Of a stretch of DNA of 9,320 nucleotides, positions 1 through 7,148 are shown one piece after another. Source of the stretch: an uncultured Lachnospiraceae bacterium (GTDB lineage: Bacteria > Bacillota > Clostridia > Lachnospirales > Lachnospiraceae); contig CAJTPM010000074.1 of the NCBI GenBank assembly GCA_910578085.1, positions 1-9,320 on the forward strand. The letters run 5' to 3'. Below the pieces are notes generated by a model, which ran no database searches, had not been told where the DNA came from, and worked only from the letters and a program-made list of their open reading frames with translations. Both the position numbers and the translations under genes were made by a program. Position 1 is the first letter of the stretch, and every line of letters starts with the position of its first letter.

Positions 1-175
1 TGTTGTGGGGGAATACGCTGTATCCGGTATCCTGCTCTAGAGAGTAATTCCTTACCTCCTTGGTGATGGTCGTCCTGTCCCTTCCAAGCCTTTTCCCGAT
101 CTCCGTAAAAGTCAGGTGTTCCCTTAACCCGTTCTGTATCTCCAGCCGGTCCTCATAACTCAAAAACTTTGCCAT
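1..175 (-). CDS. IS30-family transposase, N-terminal fragment (cut by window edge)
   Basis: The first 58 codons of a transposase that continues beyond the left edge. The protein begins MAKFLSYEDRLEIQNGLRE, followed by a helix-turn-helix at about residues 22-41 (FTEIGKRLGRDRTTITKEV). This is the usual opening of IS30-family transposases, which use this domain to bind the element's terminal inverted repeats; the DDE catalytic domain would lie outside the window. The ATG at 175 is preceded by GGAG about 6 bases upstream (GGAGAAAAAATG), which supports the start. It follows the second FtsX permease on the same strand after a 202-bp gap. Family assignment is by recognition of the N-terminal pattern only; whether the element is intact cannot be seen. 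Confidence 0.8.
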   Translation of the reverse strand, partial: MAKFLSYEDRLEIQNGLREHLTFTEIGKRLGRDRTTITKEVRNYSLEQDTGYSVFPHN

Positions 176-377
176 TTTTTCTCCTTTCCCCGCCGGCTGT
201 CCTGTTTCCACACAAAAACAGGAAGAACATCTCTGCTCCTCCTGCCTTTGTATCGTCACTTTCTCTATGCTGTTTTATTCTGTTTGTACCGGACTTTCCC
301 TTTTGAACGGGAATCTCGGTTTGCAATTCACATCCGCCTAAAGCCAGGATCACTCAGGATATTTCACCAAGTTAAAT
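176..377. other. Intergenic stretch between permease 2 and the IS30-type transposase
   Basis: This gap should contain the transposase-proximal end of the insertion sequence and the 3' flank of the permease operon. I see no gene. There is a 5-bp inverted repeat, TTCCC (296-300) and GGGAA (309-313), with no T-run after it in either direction, so it is not a convincing terminator. A 12-bp palindrome GTTAAATTTAAC (371-382) overlaps the permease stop codon. The terminal inverted repeat of the element cannot be placed because its other end is outside the window. Confidence 0.4.
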
Positions 378-2750
378 TTAACTTTGCGCCCGCATCTGTT
401 CTACCAGGGATTGCTTTTTCTGTCTGCGTACCATCCAGACTGACAGGATTACCTCCATGCCAAACAGCACAAGGAGGAACAGCCCCATTTGCAGGAACGG
501 GAACCGATATGGGACAACTGTACCGGCAAAGGATTTCTTACTTACTTCCGCACAAATTACCATGGAAAACGGTACCCCCAGAATTAAAACCGTAAGTGAC
601 GCAAAAAGCGCATAGCACATTCCCTCAATAACACTCATCCGACACAGCTGCTTCCCGGTCAGTCCAACGGAGCGCAGGATGCTGTTCTCCCGCTTCCGGG
701 ATATCTGGTTGGAAAGCGTCGTATTGATCAGATTGACAACGCCAAACAGGAAGAGCAGCCAGGAAAGAGCCTGCAGACTGCCAAAAATTATGCTGCTCTG
801 CATTTTCTCATATTCGATATGTGTGGCTATGGTATCCATTCCAAGATTGCTGCGGCCGGATACGATCTCCTGCAGACTGTTTTCCACGGACTCTGCTTTT
901 TTCGGGTCGCTGACAATGCTCCAGGAATAGTCAAAGCTTTCGATTTCGGGATGGAGTTCATGAAACAGCTCTTCCGGCGCAAACAAACCCGCGGAATCTA
1001 TCGTAAGCGCGCCATGTCCGTTTGCCGTCTTTGCCGTATCAAACAATCCGGATATAGTAACTGTCACGGTTTTCTGACCCAGGGTCAGTTCCATGGTGGA
1101 TCCAACATCCATACCGGTATAGTGTTTCTGATAATTTGTACCCAAAAGGATGCTGTGGGTATCCGCCGGCATGACGCCGGATACCAGCGCAGCTTCCACA
1201 TCCATGCGGTTTGAGTCCGTCAGCATATCGCACATACCGGCTTCGGCTCTTTCGGAAGTTCCGAATTTTGCGTGCAAAGACCGGCGGGCGGCCAACACAT
1301 TCCTCACCCCGTCCACAGAAAGGAGCTCCTGCCGCAGTTCTTCATTCAGCGGATTGCCTGCAACCATGATCTCTTCCTCCGGCTGCTCTGAGGACAGATA
1401 AAGCTTATAATCTCCGTCCGGGAAAAACAGCCTTGCGGCCTGCTCCGGTGACCGTGTCAGAGCTATGGAGGATACCACCAGAAGAAGGATTCCGCCAAGA
1501 CTTAAAGATACTGCAATACTCACTGACTTCTTGCGGTCACGTCCAAAATTTGCAAATCCCATAGTCACAGGGCTTAATTTCCGGTGTTTCTTTCTGCTAT
1601 GAGTCTTTTCCTGCCCTGCCAAAAAACGCATTGCCTCCAGCGGTGAGATGCCCGCAGCTATTTTGACCGGCCTATGAACGGAAGACGCCACCATGATCCA
1701 GCAGATTGCCGCAGTCAAAAGCACAGCTGCCCCATAATAAGCCCCATGAAACCCTTTGGGGAACAGGAGCAGACCGCCGCCCACACCCAGCAGGATGCCG
1801 ATCAGCATTCCAATGCCGCCCAGCCTCCGGCTCTCCTTTTTCACAACGCGCCGGATCTGTTTTGGTGTTGCACCGATAGCGCGGAGCTGCCCATAGCTTT
1901 GTATTCTGTCGTTCACAGAGATACGGAAAATACTCTGGATGACCACATATCCGCCGGCCAGCACAAGGGCAGCTATACCAAAAATGGTCACAAAGTCAAT
2001 GGACCTGGAATTAGAAGCAAAATAATTGCTGTTCATTCCCACATGTGAAGAGCCAAACTGTGCTGCAATCTCCCGGCAGCGGGCAGCCATGGTCTCCTGG
2101 CCCAGCTGCCTGTCATTTTTGAAATGTACATAGGCTCGGTACCCAGCAGGGTCGAATCCAGGCCACTGCGTCAATGCCGCTTTGGATACAGCAACAGCAA
2201 AGATATTAGCTTCTTTTTCGCCTGCACCCTCCAGGATGCCTGTCACAGTATAATCCCCATAAAAACTTTCCGTATCCAGCCGGACTGTCTCACCGATTTT
2301 GGCATTCAGTCCGTAAACAGACAAGAAAGATTCGCTGACAGCGATTTCATCCGCCAGTTCTGGGAGCCGCCCCTTTACCAGTTCCATCTGGCTGCGGGCA
2401 ATATACATCATGTCGCTGTCGCAGTACACATAGGAGGCATTGTATCCCTGCCTGGAATGCTCCTGACCCAGCAAATAGTATTCGCCCACGCGGGCAAAAT
2501 CTGGCAGCTCTTTCAAAGCCGCAACCTGGGATTCATCCATGCCACCCAAAACCGCTTCATAGGTATCAGCCACCTGATTACGCTGGATCTGTACAATAGA
2601 GACAGATATTACCGCTGCAAAGCAGACAAGGAATGCCGCCAAAGCGACAGCAACCACCACCATCAGGTTCCGGCGTTTCTCGCTGGCAAGGCTCCGCCTC
2701 GCCAATTTCTTCACAATGGCACTGGTGTCATTTTCAAAAGGCCATGTCAT
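378..2750 (-). CDS. FtsX-family ABC transporter permease (790 aa), second of a tandem pair
   Basis: Membrane subunit of an ABC transporter, the last gene of the ATPase-permease-permease set. Layout: basic cytoplasmic N-terminus (MTWPFENDTSAIVKKLARRS), membrane helix at about 29-54, large extracytoplasmic MacB-like domain at about 55-250, three helices at about 252-276, 311-331 and 339-356, a fifth at about 408-431, a second outside domain at about 435-650, then three helices at about 655-680, 709-735 and 752-774. This is the eight-helix, two-FtsX-domain plan, longer than the four-helix LolC/MacB form and unlike ten-helix BceB. Cytoplasmic segments after helices 2 and 6 carry the typical FtsX motifs (YGQLRAIGATPKQIRRVV and SILRSVGLTGKQLCRM), which usually contact the ATPase. 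Such permeases act by mechanotransmission on peptides or lipids at the envelope; the substrate here is unknown. AAAGGAGG at 2760-2767 supports the start. It lies 50 bp after its paralogue. Confidence 0.9.
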   Translation of the reverse strand: MTWPFENDTSAIVKKLARRSLASEKRRNLMVVVAVALAAFLVCFAAVISVSIVQIQRNQVADTYEAVLGGMDESQVAALKELPDFARVGEYYLLGQEHSRQGYNASYVYCDSDMMYIARSQMELVKGRLPELADEIAVSESFLSVYGLNAKIGETVRLDTESFYGDYTVTGILEGAGEKEANIFAVAVSKAALTQWPGFDPAGYRAYVHFKNDRQLGQETMAARCREIAAQFGSSHVGMNSNYFASNSRSIDFVTIFGIAALVLAGGYVVIQSIFRISVNDRIQSYGQLRAIGATPKQIRRVVKKESRRLGGIGMLIGILLGVGGGLLLFPKGFHGAYYGAAVLLTAAICWIMVASSVHRPVKIAAGISPLEAMRFLAGQEKTHSRKKHRKLSPVTMGFANFGRDRKKSVSIAVSLSLGGILLLVVSSIALTRSPEQAARLFFPDGDYKLYLSSEQPEEEIMVAGNPLNEELRQELLSVDGVRNVLAARRSLHAKFGTSERAEAGMCDMLTDSNRMDVEAALVSGVMPADTHSILLGTNYQKHYTGMDVGSTMELTLGQKTVTVTISGLFDTAKTANGHGALTIDSAGLFAPEELFHELHPEIESFDYSWSIVSDPKKAESVENSLQEIVSGRSNLGMDTIATHIEYEKMQSSIIFGSLQALSWLLFLFGVVNLINTTLSNQISRKRENSILRSVGLTGKQLCRMSVIEGMCYALFASLTVLILGVPFSMVICAEVSKKSFAGTVVPYRFPFLQMGLFLLVLFGMEVILSVWMVRRQKKQSLVEQMRAQS

Positions 2751-2751
2751 A
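2722..2751 (-). repeat. 30-bp direct repeat, copy A (start of permease 2)
   Basis: The 30 bases at 2722-2751 are identical to those at 5166-5195. Each copy covers the start codon and the first ten codons (MTWPFENDTS) of one tandem permease. The rest of the two genes has diverged greatly, so complete nucleotide identity here stands out. It may reflect strong constraint, local gene conversion, or both. Confidence 0.9.
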
Positions 2752-2800
2752 TTCGTTTCCCTCCTTTGTCTGTAATACCGCTATTTCATATGAAAAGAAT

Positions 2801-5194
2801 TCAGTCCGCCGCCCTGATCCGCTCCACAAGGGAAAGCCTTCCGATATATCGAACCGCACAGACCGAGAATACCGCCTGTACCAAAAACAGCGCAGCCGCA
2901 AACACCAGTACCTGGAACACCGGGAAATGGTACGTAAGTTTCCCAAACATGCCAATCTGATCAAACACCCTGCACAAGGCCAGGCTGCACACAGTTCCCA
3001 GTGTCAGGGTCACAAGCAGCGTGATCCCCACGTAGTACAGACACTCAAAGGACAGCATCCGGGACAGCTGATGGCCGCTCATGCCAACGGACTGGAATAC
3101 GCCAAATTCCTGCTGGCGGGTAAGAAGGTTGGTAATCAGCGTGTTGGCAAGATTGATCAGGGCAAACACAAAGATAAAGACCAGAATACTGTAAAGCCGG
3201 GTCAGTTCCCCACGCATGCCGGTCTTAAGCTCAGCCGTCAGATCATAAAGACCGTAGACTCCCACCCGTTCATCGGGTATAGCGCCAAATACTGCCCGCC
3301 GCAGCTGTTCACTGTCCTGTTCTGTGTGGAGATTTACGCAGCCTGTAAAATCCGATATTTCCGGATAAAGGACGGACAGTTCTTCCTCAGGCAGAATAAA
3401 AAAATGAGCTGTGTTGCAGATTGGAACATTCTCGACAATACCCATCACGGTATAAGTCTTCCTCTGTCCGTTGTAACAGGAAACGGTGACGGTATCCCCG
3501 ACCTGATAATCTGTCCTGTAAATCTCTTTCAGCGTGCTGCCTGACGGGCAGACCAAAATGCCGCTTCCATCCACCAGCTGCCGGTAATCTGCGGTTCCCT
3601 CAAGAACTGCTCCGCCAGCATACATCTTCGCCATATCCTCCCGGTCAATTCCCCTGACAATAAAAGGCTCATGCTCACGGTTGCCCGGGATTTCGCTGAT
3701 GGCAGGGATTTCCACGCAGGCCATGCTGTATGCCGTGACGTAATCCACGTTCAAAATAGAGGCGAGTTCTTTTTGCTGATCCTGTCCCAAAGGATTATTT
3801 TTCTGCATCTCGTAAAATTCCCGGCCTGCGCAGTCTTCATATTGTAAAAGGTACTGGCTCCTGTCCCCAAACTGGGATCTGGCCATTTCTTCTACATCCA
3901 CCGAATTTGCATAGGCGGAAATACACAAAAGCAGAATCCCGGTCAGGCTTAAGGACAGAGCCGTCACAAAAGCCTTTTTGCGGTTCCGGGAGAAGTTCAT
4001 CAGGGCCAGCCTGGTTATGGTCAGGCGGCGGTGCCGCTGTCCGGAAATGCTGCGTCCCTGATACCCGGAATAGGCAGTGGTCCGGATGGCTTCAATAGCA
4101 GATACTTTTCCTACCATAGATAAGGGTTTTCTGGTGGCAGCCAGAACCATTCCATAAGTCAGAAATAGAATGACCATTGCAGACCGGATATTGTCATGCC
4201 AGGACCAGTAACCGGGTACGGCGATCAGGGCGATCACTGCGGCAAGAATCAGTCCAAGGGGAACAGCCAGGACAGTCAGGAATCGCCTCTCCCGCTTGAC
4301 CACCCGCTTTAACTGCTGCGGCGTTGTTCCAAGCACTTTTAAACGCCCGTATTCCCGCATTTTTCCCATCACGGAGATGTAGAAAATATTGTAGATCACA
4401 ATCGCACAGATGACGGCAATCAGTACCGACAGGGCATAAATCTCCATTCCGCTTCCCAGATAAAGATCCATCATTCCAAAATAGTTGGAGCTGTAAAAGG
4501 TCCGATCCGCCGGTATTCCCATTTCTGTGAAAAACCTTTCGATGTCTGTCCGAAGCCTTTCCGGCTCCATTACCTGGCTCCCTTCAAAACGGAAGCGCAG
4601 CTCATAAGGAGCCTGGTGAATGCCTGTATCCACGGCAATTTCCGGAATCCAGACCGTGAAAATCCGGCTGCTATTCTCCGATTCCAGAATTCCTGTGACG
4701 GTATAGAGATTCTCGCCGCCGCCAAGGTTCAGGGTAACCGTCTGGCCGATTTCTGCCGGAAGGTTAAAATAGCCGAAAAAAGAGCGCTCTATACAAAGCT
4801 CATTTTCTGCCTGGGGATAAGCCCCGGCAATTTTGCCGTATCCCATCAGGTCGATCATCTCAGGACTCACAAAGCTGACGTTCAATACGCTGTCCTCATG
4901 GCGGACAGAAGCGACATCTGCTGCATACCCCCATTTTTCAAACTTGCCCGCATCCACAAGCCGGGTAACCTCTTCTCTGGTCAGCCCGTCGCAGCCGGCC
5001 TGATACTGTCCCAGAATATTGTCCAGTGTCTTCTTCTGCTGTGCCGAGTAGATAAAGCAGAGGGTTCCCATCAGACAGACGGCAAGGGCAATCGTAAGAA
5101 TGATAAAAATGCTTCGGCGTCTGTCGGCTTTTATACTTCGGCCTGCCAGTTTCTTTTCCACCCTGCTGGTGTCATTTTCAAAAGGCCATGTCAT
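2801..5194 (-). CDS. FtsX-family ABC transporter permease (797 aa), first of a tandem pair
   Basis: Membrane subunit of the same ABC transporter, directly after the ATPase gene. The domain order matches the neighbouring permease: cytoplasmic MTWPFENDTSRVEKKLAGRS, helix at about 29-50, outside MacB-like domain at about 51-248, helices at about 250-275, 305-328 and 336-354, a fifth at about 408-430, second outside domain at about 433-660, helices at about 665-690, 717-741 and 760-785. Cytoplasmic FtsX motifs are YGRLKVLGTTPQQLKRVV and FGVFQSVGMSGHQLSRM. The pair most likely forms a heterodimer powered by one ATPase dimer (inference from gene order and equal architecture). Its ribosome site AAAGGAGG overlaps the ATPase stop codon and only 15 bases separate the two genes, so translation is probably coupled. 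The two outside domains carry only a few cysteines (for example C68, C134, C455 and C493 by my count), with no obvious lipoprotein or signal-cleavage motif. Confidence 0.9.
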   Translation of the reverse strand: MTWPFENDTSRVEKKLAGRSIKADRRRSIFIILTIALAVCLMGTLCFIYSAQQKKTLDNILGQYQAGCDGLTREEVTRLVDAGKFEKWGYAADVASVRHEDSVLNVSFVSPEMIDLMGYGKIAGAYPQAENELCIERSFFGYFNLPAEIGQTVTLNLGGGENLYTVTGILESENSSRIFTVWIPEIAVDTGIHQAPYELRFRFEGSQVMEPERLRTDIERFFTEMGIPADRTFYSSNYFGMMDLYLGSGMEIYALSVLIAVICAIVIYNIFYISVMGKMREYGRLKVLGTTPQQLKRVVKRERRFLTVLAVPLGLILAAVIALIAVPGYWSWHDNIRSAMVILFLTYGMVLAATRKPLSMVGKVSAIEAIRTTAYSGYQGRSISGQRHRRLTITRLALMNFSRNRKKAFVTALSLSLTGILLLCISAYANSVDVEEMARSQFGDRSQYLLQYEDCAGREFYEMQKNNPLGQDQQKELASILNVDYVTAYSMACVEIPAISEIPGNREHEPFIVRGIDREDMAKMYAGGAVLEGTADYRQLVDGSGILVCPSGSTLKEIYRTDYQVGDTVTVSCYNGQRKTYTVMGIVENVPICNTAHFFILPEEELSVLYPEISDFTGCVNLHTEQDSEQLRRAVFGAIPDERVGVYGLYDLTAELKTGMRGELTRLYSILVFIFVFALINLANTLITNLLTRQQEFGVFQSVGMSGHQLSRMLSFECLYYVGITLLVTLTLGTVCSLALCRVFDQIGMFGKLTYHFPVFQVLVFAAALFLVQAVFSVCAVRYIGRLSLVERIRAAD

Positions 5195-5195
5195 A
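5166..5195 (-). repeat. 30-bp direct repeat, copy B (start of permease 1)
   Basis: Exact partner of the segment at 2722-2751, covering the start codon and first ten codons of the upstream permease. It marks the two genes as tandem paralogues. Confidence 0.9.
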
Positions 5196-5209
5196 ATCCG
5201 CTACCTCCT

Positions 5210-5875
5210 TTATCCCATGATCCTGCCGTCCTCAATCCTTACAATCCGGTCGGCAAGCTGGGCAATCTCGTTATTGTGGGTAATCATGACAATGGTCTGG
5301 TTAAACTCCATGCTGGTACGTTTTAAAAGCCCCAGTACATCGGCGCTGGTTTTGGAATCCAGGTTGCCCGTGGGTTCGTCAGCCAGGATGATAGCAGGTT
5401 TAGTGATCAGGGCGCGGGCAATGGCGACACGCTGCTGCTGTCCGCCGGAAAGGTTGTTTGGCATATTGTTAAGCTTATCTTCCAATGCCAGCATCTCCAC
5501 AATCTCGTCCATGAACTTCTCATCTGCCGTGTCACCGTCCAGTTCCACAGGCAGGACAATATTTTCATAAACATTCAAGATCGGAACAAGGTTATAGTTC
5601 TGGAATATAAAACCGATGTTGCGGCGGCGGAAGATGGTCAGCTCCTCATCATTCTTTTTTGCCAGTTCATCCCCACGGACAATGACGCTGCCGGACGTGG
5701 GCGTATCCAGCCCGCCCATCATGTTAAGCAAGGTGGATTTACCGCTGCCGGATGTTCCGACTATCGCCACAAATTCACCCTGTTCCACAGAGAGGTTGAC
5801 GCCGTCTAAGGCGCGGGTAATGTTTGGCTCGGCGCCATAATACTTTTTCAAATCGATTGCTTGTAATACACTCAT
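5210..5875 (-). CDS. ABC transporter ATP-binding protein, MacB/LolD type (221 aa)
   Basis: Cytoplasmic nucleotide-binding subunit that drives the two FtsX permeases. All family motifs are present: Walker A GTSGSGKST at residues 40-48, Q-loop glutamine at 92 (IGFIFQNYNLVP), signature LSGGQQQR from 142, Walker B IILADEPTGNLD from 162 with catalytic E167, and the switch histidine at 200 (MITHNN). The length and the NYNLVP and ADEPTGNLD signatures are those of the MacB/LolD/BceA group, which pairs with FtsX-type permeases. I chose the ATG at 5875 (MSVLQAIDLKKYYG) because GGAAGGAG at 5885-5892 lies 9 bases upstream and the conserved domain begins at once. An in-frame ATG at 5962 would add 29 unrelated residues, lacks a ribosome site and lies upstream of the proposed -10. 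First gene of the transporter operon. Confidence 0.95.
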   Translation of the reverse strand: MSVLQAIDLKKYYGAEPNITRALDGVNLSVEQGEFVAIVGTSGSGKSTLLNMMGGLDTPTSGSVIVRGDELAKKNDEELTIFRRRNIGFIFQNYNLVPILNVYENIVLPVELDGDTADEKFMDEIVEMLALEDKLNNMPNNLSGGQQQRVAIARALITKPAIILADEPTGNLDSKTSADVLGLLKRTSMEFNQTIVMITHNNEIAQLADRIVRIEDGRIMG

Positions 5876-5884
5876 AATCAAATG

Positions 5885-5892
5885 CTCCTTCC
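5885..5892 (-). promoter_or_regulatory. Ribosome binding site of the ABC ATPase
   Basis: GGAAGGAG on the minus strand, 9 bases before the ATG at 5875. It decides the start codon against the longer in-frame reading that begins at 5962. Confidence 0.8.
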
Positions 5893-5894
5893 AA

Positions 5895-5942
5895 GGCTTT
5901 TTGCCTGTCAATAAAGAGCTTTCGCTCTTAGAACTCCGTTCT
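5895..5942 (-). promoter_or_regulatory. ABC-operon 5' leader with three small hairpins
   Basis: Between the predicted transcription start (near 5942) and the ribosome site, the minus strand can form three successive hairpins. They are AGAAC-GGA-GTTCT (5930-5942), AAGAGC-GAAA-GCTCTT (5914-5929, with a GNRA tetraloop) and AGGC-AAAAA-GCCT (about 5895-5907). The second is the most stable and is followed by TTATT, too poor a U-run for a confident terminator. They may stabilise the message or tune translation. No known riboswitch class is recognised. Confidence 0.4.
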
Positions 5943-5948
5943 TCGGAC

Positions 5949-5978
5949 ATTATAAAATCCAAATGTCACAGAAATGTC
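5949..5978 (-). promoter_or_regulatory. Predicted promoter of the ABC operon with a PhoB-like direct-repeat box
   Basis: The minus strand has a consensus -10, TATAAT, at 5949-5954. No TTGACA lies 17 bases upstream; that place is taken by two 7-bp direct repeats, GACATTT (5972-5978) and GACATTT (5961-5967), with an 11-bp period. The second ends 6 bases before the -10. Tandem repeats of this size and period are typical of OmpR/PhoB-family binding sites, and the same arrangement precedes the response-regulator gene. Activation by that regulator is inferred. A 10-bp inverted repeat, TTCGGACATT (5942-5951) and AATGTCCGAA (5973-5982), encloses the core promoter. Confidence 0.65.
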
Positions 5979-5988
5979 CGAAGCGGCA

Positions 5989-6033
5989 TAAAAAATACGG
6001 CTGAAATGTTACAAGCCTCGGACATTTCAGCCG
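5989..6033 (-). terminator. Rho-independent terminator after the kinase gene
   Basis: Reading the minus strand after the kinase stop, CGGCTGAAATGT (6033-6022) and ACATTTCAGCCG (6009-5998) form a perfect 12-bp stem with a 12-base loop, followed by TATTTTTTAT (5997-5988). This is a convincing intrinsic terminator separating the regulator/kinase transcript from the transporter promoter about 40 bp downstream. The stem arms contain the same ACATTT motif found in the regulator's candidate boxes. Confidence 0.75.
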
Positions 6034-6116
6034 AAAACCCACCGCTGGCAGCTTTACCGGCGCACTGCTGCGAAAAAATTTACATCGGACAACTAAGAAT
6101 GTTCTTCTGCCATGTG

Positions 6117-7148
6117 CTATCTTGTAGGGAGCATAATGGAAAATTCCGAACCCTTGCCCGGCTCCGAAGCAACTTTGATATAGCCGCCCTGCCGTGTTAC
6201 GATCTCGCGGGCCAGATACAGGCCAATGCCCACGCCCTGCTGTTCGTGTACTTCTTCCTCACGATAGAATCGCCGGAAAATAGCGGCCTGATTGCTCTCG
6301 GAAATACCCTTGCCGGTATCAGATACACTAAGTTTTACATACATTTCCCATTGCTCTACCGAAATTCGGATTGCTCCTCCCGCCGGGGTATACTTCACCG
6401 CATTGTCCAGCAGGTTGAACACTGCTTCCGCCGTCCACTTGCTGTCATGGGAAAGGAGAAGATCCTCCGGACAGTCCACCGTTACGGAAATATTCTTTTT
6501 CTCCGCCGCATATACGATGCCGCTACAGGCCATCGCCAGCGTATCGATCAGAGGGGCGTCTTTCTTTTCCAACCGGATTGCCCCGGTTTCCAACCGGGAG
6601 GTTTTCACAAGGGCCTGAAAAAGAAATTCCAGCTTGTCCGTCTGGTTCCGGATGCCCTGTAGGAACTCCTGCTGTTCTTCTTCTGTGACAGACTTTGAAA
6701 GCAGCGTGTCCGTCACCATTTTCAGATTGCTTACCGGTGTTTTCACCTGATGGGAGACATCTGACACCAGCATCTGCAGCTCCTGCCGTTCCTCATCCAC
6801 CTTCCGCCGGTTCTCCTGCATGATATCGTACAACCGGGACAGACGGTAACCGATACGGGCAAAAAGTGTTTCTCTGTCCGCAACACGCATCGGTTCTTCG
6901 CTTCCGCTTATCATCTGATCCATTGCCCGGCACAGCTCCCTGGTAAATACGGAAAGCCGTTTACTGAAAACAACTGTCAGAAGGAACATCCAGGCAAGAG
7001 CACAGAGCATCAGCAGCCCGCCGCCAATCAGCACCCAACTCTCACCTGTCATCCATAAGAGAACGGCACAAATGGCCAGCATGGAAGCTGCCATACCAAC
7101 CCAGGTCAGCAGGAATATCTTTTTTATAGAGATCCGCCCCAGACTCAT
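6117..7148 (-). CDS. Sensor histidine kinase with minimal external loop (343 aa)
   Basis: Membrane histidine kinase, partner of the adjacent response regulator. Two membrane helices at about residues 11-32 and 40-61 are joined by only about six residues (TGESWV), so there is no extracellular ligand domain. This is the intramembrane-sensing type (BceS-like), which usually takes its signal from a partner ABC transporter. A linker of about 60-120 leads to the dimerisation domain with the phospho-acceptor His133 in DVSHQVKTP. The ATPase domain has an N box NLLDNAVKYTP (from 245), G1 box DTGKGI (277-282), F box IFRRFYREE (about 290-298) and G2 box GVGIGLYLA (about 305-313). I chose the ATG at 7148 because it overlaps the regulator's stop as ATGA and has GGAGG 9 bases upstream (7158-7162). 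An upstream in-frame ATG at 7169 adds only seven residues and lacks this site. A terminator follows. Confidence 0.93.
   Translation of the reverse strand: MSLGRISIKKIFLLTWVGMAASMLAICAVLLWMTGESWVLIGGGLLMLCALAWMFLLTVVFSKRLSVFTRELCRAMDQMISGSEEPMRVADRETLFARIGYRLSRLYDIMQENRRKVDEERQELQMLVSDVSHQVKTPVSNLKMVTDTLLSKSVTEEEQQEFLQGIRNQTDKLEFLFQALVKTSRLETGAIRLEKKDAPLIDTLAMACSGIVYAAEKKNISVTVDCPEDLLLSHDSKWTAEAVFNLLDNAVKYTPAGGAIRISVEQWEMYVKLSVSDTGKGISESNQAAIFRRFYREEEVHEQQGVGIGLYLAREIVTRQGGYIKVASEPGKGSEFSIMLPTR

Noticed and set aside
296..313. TTCCC/GGGAA hairpin as terminator of the permease operon
   Set aside because: Five base pairs and no following T-run on the minus strand.
2124..3544. Long plus-strand open frames opposite the permease genes
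   Set aside because: Their low-complexity composition, lack of recognisable domains and position across two firm minus-strand genes mark them as shadows.
378..5875. Assignment of the transporter as BceAB or Vex
   Set aside because: BceB has ten helices with one external domain and Vex permeases are about half this length; only the regulatory logic is similar, so no gene symbols are given.
5906..5911. TTGACA on the minus strand as a -35 for the ABC operon
   Set aside because: At 17 bp downstream the sequence is the ribosome site, with no -10 hexamer.
5876..5962. Longer ATPase reading from an ATG at 5962
   Set aside because: The extra 29 residues match nothing in the family, there is no ribosome site, and the ATG lies upstream of the -10 TATAAT and its expected start. 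GGAAGGAG supports 5875.
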